From Flavobacteriales bacterium UBA1531 (GTDB lineage: Bacteria; Bacteroidota; Bacteroidia; Flavobacteriales_D; Sanyastnellaceae), in NCBI GenBank assembly GCA_002323795.1, contig DCPZ01000099.1, positions 1 to 15,665 on the forward strand: a DNA stretch of 15,665 nucleotides, in the 5' to 3' direction. The position numbers and the translations under genes are program-made. Of this stretch, positions 14,099 to 15,665 are shown piece after piece (within the stretch, counting starts at the first letter, position 1; each line of letters starts with the position of its first letter). Below the pieces are notes generated by a model. The model saw only the letters and a program-made list of their open reading frames with translations. It had not been told where the DNA came from and searched no databases.

Positions 14099-15665
14099 AT
14101 GCGAAAGCTATTAAGCCTGTTTTTGTGCTGCTTTATTTTGAACGCAGTAAACGCCCAAACCCCAGTTGAAACCCCATCTCCGGGAGTGCCAGAAGGGTAC
14201 GCACTTGCAGTTGAAAGTTATGTTGAGCACGACGGAGCAGTTGGATCTGTGGATTTGACGGGCTACACCACGTACAGGGTTTACCTGGAAATGGAAAACG
14301 AGACGGATTTTTTGAGTTGCATCTCGGGTGAAGCAGATAACCCAATGATCCTGAACAGCACGTCGTCACCAGCTTGGTACAATGACGATGCGTTTGGTGC
14401 AGAAGTTGGTGCTTGGATTAATTCAGACGTTTTGTCTTTTTTCCCAGAACTTGCTTTCGACAGCTGGCTGACCATTGGGTCGTCTCAATCGTCTGAAGGT
14501 GTCGAAGTGAATGTTGCGATCGGTGAGATCGATTTGCTCCAAGAATTCGGGTCTGGCGAAAATGTATTCATCAATGACGCAACGGGCACTGCAGTTTACA
14601 CGCTCTTCCCGTGTGAGTCGAATGATTTGGAGTCTTGCAACTTTGCGCACGGTGCATTCGCCGGTGATGACCTTCGGGTGCTTGTCGGACAGTTCACGAC
14701 ACAAGGCGAGATTTCGGGACAAATGCAGGTGCAAGTTTTTGTGGAGGGCGAATCCGCTCAAGAGTTTAGAGGTGTAATTCCCTTTACTCCTTATGCTCCT
14801 GAGCTCTTGATTCCGGGTTGCGTTGACGAAGCGGCTTGCAATTACTCTGAAGAAGCGACAGAAGACGATGGCAGTTGCGATTACTGCAGTTGTGCTTCGG
14901 ATGGTGCCGATTATTCTATGACCGTAGAGGTTTATGCAGAAGGATTGGTGACGGGAATGACAACCTATCGATTCTACCAGAACATGGCCAACGATGATGA
15001 TTTTTTGAGTTCCATCTACGGCAATGAGGATGCACCTTGGAGCTTAAATGTGTCCTCGAGTTTCTACAATAGCTCTTTTGGTGGTACAACTGCAGCAGCG
15101 ATTAATCCGCTTTTATTGGATTTCTTCCCAGATCTCGGAGCGGATAGCTGGGTGACCATTGGAATTGAATCGCAGCCGACCGGAGCTGAAGCAGACATTA
15201 GCGTCGTAGAAAGTGAGAATCAGCCATGGATATCAGCGTTTGCTGCCGGATCAGCAATTGATGGTCAAAGCATTGCCATGAATGATGCGACTGGTGGAGC
15301 CTGGTATGTTTTAAACGGAAGCCCGAACGGGTTGCCAGACGAAAGTGGTCGTGTCTTGTTGATGCAGGTGACCACAGATGGTGAGCTGTCGGGAACGATT
15401 AACACACAAATCTTTGCGAATGGTGTCGGGTCGTCTTCCATTTACAGCACATACGAATTCGATGGTATTGGAGAATTTAGCAGTGAAGGTCTGGCATGCG
15501 GGTGCACTGACGAAACAGCATCGAATTACGAGGCTTCTGCGGAGTATGATGACGGTAGTTGTGAGTATGCAGTGGCAGGCTGCATTGATGACGCAGCATG
15601 TAATTACAGTGCTGACGCAACAGACGACGACGGTTCTTGTACTTATGCTGATGCGGGCTACGACT
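14099..15665 (+). CDS. Large secreted protein with duplicated domain and cysteine repeats, N-terminal part
   Basis: From ATG 14099 the frame stays open for 522 codons to the window edge, so the C-terminus is missing. It starts with a signal peptide (MRKLLSLFLCCFILNAVNA, cleavage before Gln20). A domain of roughly 200 residues (about 34-230) is followed by a cysteine repeat, then a second copy of the domain (about 272-460), then two more cysteine repeats. Shared positions in the two domains include TTYR, DFLS-I-G, FFP, DSW-TIG, NDATG and GE-SG. The cysteine repeats follow GCxDxxAxNY...DDGSCxY, as in large exported proteins of marine Bacteroidota. The composition is acidic with little lysine. 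Surface or released location by T9SS is inferred; function is unknown. The start is set by the signal peptide. Confidence 0.85.
   Translation, partial: MRKLLSLFLCCFILNAVNAQTPVETPSPGVPEGYALAVESYVEHDGAVGSVDLTGYTTYRVYLEMENETDFLSCISGEADNPMILNSTSSPAWYNDDAFGAEVGAWINSDVLSFFPELAFDSWLTIGSSQSSEGVEVNVAIGEIDLLQEFGSGENVFINDATGTAVYTLFPCESNDLESCNFAHGAFAGDDLRVLVGQFTTQGEISGQMQVQVFVEGESAQEFRGVIPFTPYAPELLIPGCVDEAACNYSEEATEDDGSCDYCSCASDGADYSMTVEVYAEGLVTGMTTYRFYQNMANDDDFLSSIYGNEDAPWSLNVSSSFYNSSFGGTTAAAINPLLLDFFPDLGADSWVTIGIESQPTGAEADISVVESENQPWISAFAAGSAIDGQSIAMNDATGGAWYVLNGSPNGLPDESGRVLLMQVTTDGELSGTINTQIFANGVGSSSIYSTYEFDGIGEFSSEGLACGCTDETASNYEASAEYDDGSCEYAVAGCIDDAACNYSADATDDDGSCTYADAGYD
14198..15476 (+). repeat. 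Tandem duplicated domain of about 200 residues in the secreted protein
   Basis: The copies run about 14198-14790 and 14912-15476. Copy 1 has TTYRVYLEM, DFLSCISG, FFPELAFDSWLTIG, FINDATGTAVYTL, TTQGEISG. Copy 2 has TTYRFYQNM, DFLSSIYG, FFPDLGADSWVTIG, AMNDATGGAWYVL, TTDGELSG. The order and spacing of the blocks agree. I cannot name the domain. The first copy carries an extra cysteine-containing loop (PCESNDLESC) before the GE-SG block. Confidence 0.8.
14816..14884 (+). repeat. Cysteine repeat 1 (GCxDxxAxNY...DDGSCxY)
   Basis: Residues 240-262 read GCVDEAACNY then an acidic spacer and DDGSCDY. The pattern recurs at 15500 and 15578. The Cys and Asp spacing suggests a small disulfide-stabilised, possibly calcium-binding unit, which is inference. 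Confidence 0.85.
15500..15568 (+). repeat. Cysteine repeat 2
   Basis: Residues 468-490 read GCTDETASNY, acidic spacer, DDGSCEY. The middle cysteine of the other copies is serine here (ETAS in place of AAC). Repeat 3 starts 26 residues after this one. Confidence 0.85.
15578..15646 (+). repeat. Cysteine repeat 3
   Basis: Residues 494-516 read GCIDDAACNY, acidic spacer, DDGSCTY. Only a three-residue linker (AVA) separates it from repeat 2, and the frame continues past the window edge, so more copies may follow. Confidence 0.85.

Overview
The window looks like a chromosomal segment of a Bacteroidota genome, probably a marine-type Flavobacteriales (Cryomorphaceae, Schleiferiaceae or Crocinitomicaceae-like). 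The support is the fused lpxC-fabZ gene, a type IX secretion (T9SS) C-terminal sorting domain, a DUF4301 protein, a choice-of-anchor-L secreted protein, cysteine repeats of the GCxDxxAxNY...DDGSCxY type, promoter -7 boxes of the Bacteroidota form TAnnTTTG, and few Shine-Dalgarno sequences. The exact lineage is inference.

Layout. 1-266 (minus): start of a secreted choice-of-anchor-L protein that leaves the window. 380-4718 (plus): a LolD/MacB-type ABC ATPase, asparaginyl-tRNA synthetase (asnS), sigma-54 (rpoN) and a small PAP2-like membrane protein that overlaps rpoN by ATGA. 4732-5763 (minus): galE, convergent with that block. 5836-7616 (plus): a 105-residue Hpt-like protein without the phospho-acceptor histidine, then a DUF4301 protein with UDP-sugar pyrophosphorylase-like motifs. 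A hairpin terminator at 7638-7665 separates this from a T9SS-exported protein (7688-8545, minus). 8675-12538 (minus): a lipid A operon in the order lpxD, lpxC-fabZ, lpxA and a divergent ABC ATPase, with overlaps or gaps of only a few bases. 12582-13664 (minus): aroB, preceded by tRNA-Phe(GAA) with its own promoter and terminator. 14099 to the end (plus): the N-terminal 522 residues of a large secreted repeat protein.

How the genes work together. The lpx block encodes LpxA, LpxC and LpxD of the lipid A pathway (LpxD acts after LpxC) plus the FabZ dehydratase that uses the same hydroxyacyl-ACP pool. galE and the possible nucleotidyltransferase DUF4301 may both serve sugar-nucleotide supply for surface polysaccharides. 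asnS, aroB and tRNA-Phe are housekeeping genes. Three secreted or surface proteins lie among them, two at the window edges.

The most notable observations are three genes (galE, DUF4301, lpxD) whose perfect TAnnTTTG boxes end only 3-4 bases before ATG, suggesting leaderless mRNAs; the pyrophosphorylase-like motifs in DUF4301; the histidine-less Hpt protein; and the duplicated roughly 200-residue domain in the repeat protein at the right edge. I see no mobile element, CRISPR array or obvious defence system. No gene-free stretch exceeds 300 bases; the longest is 13848-14098.
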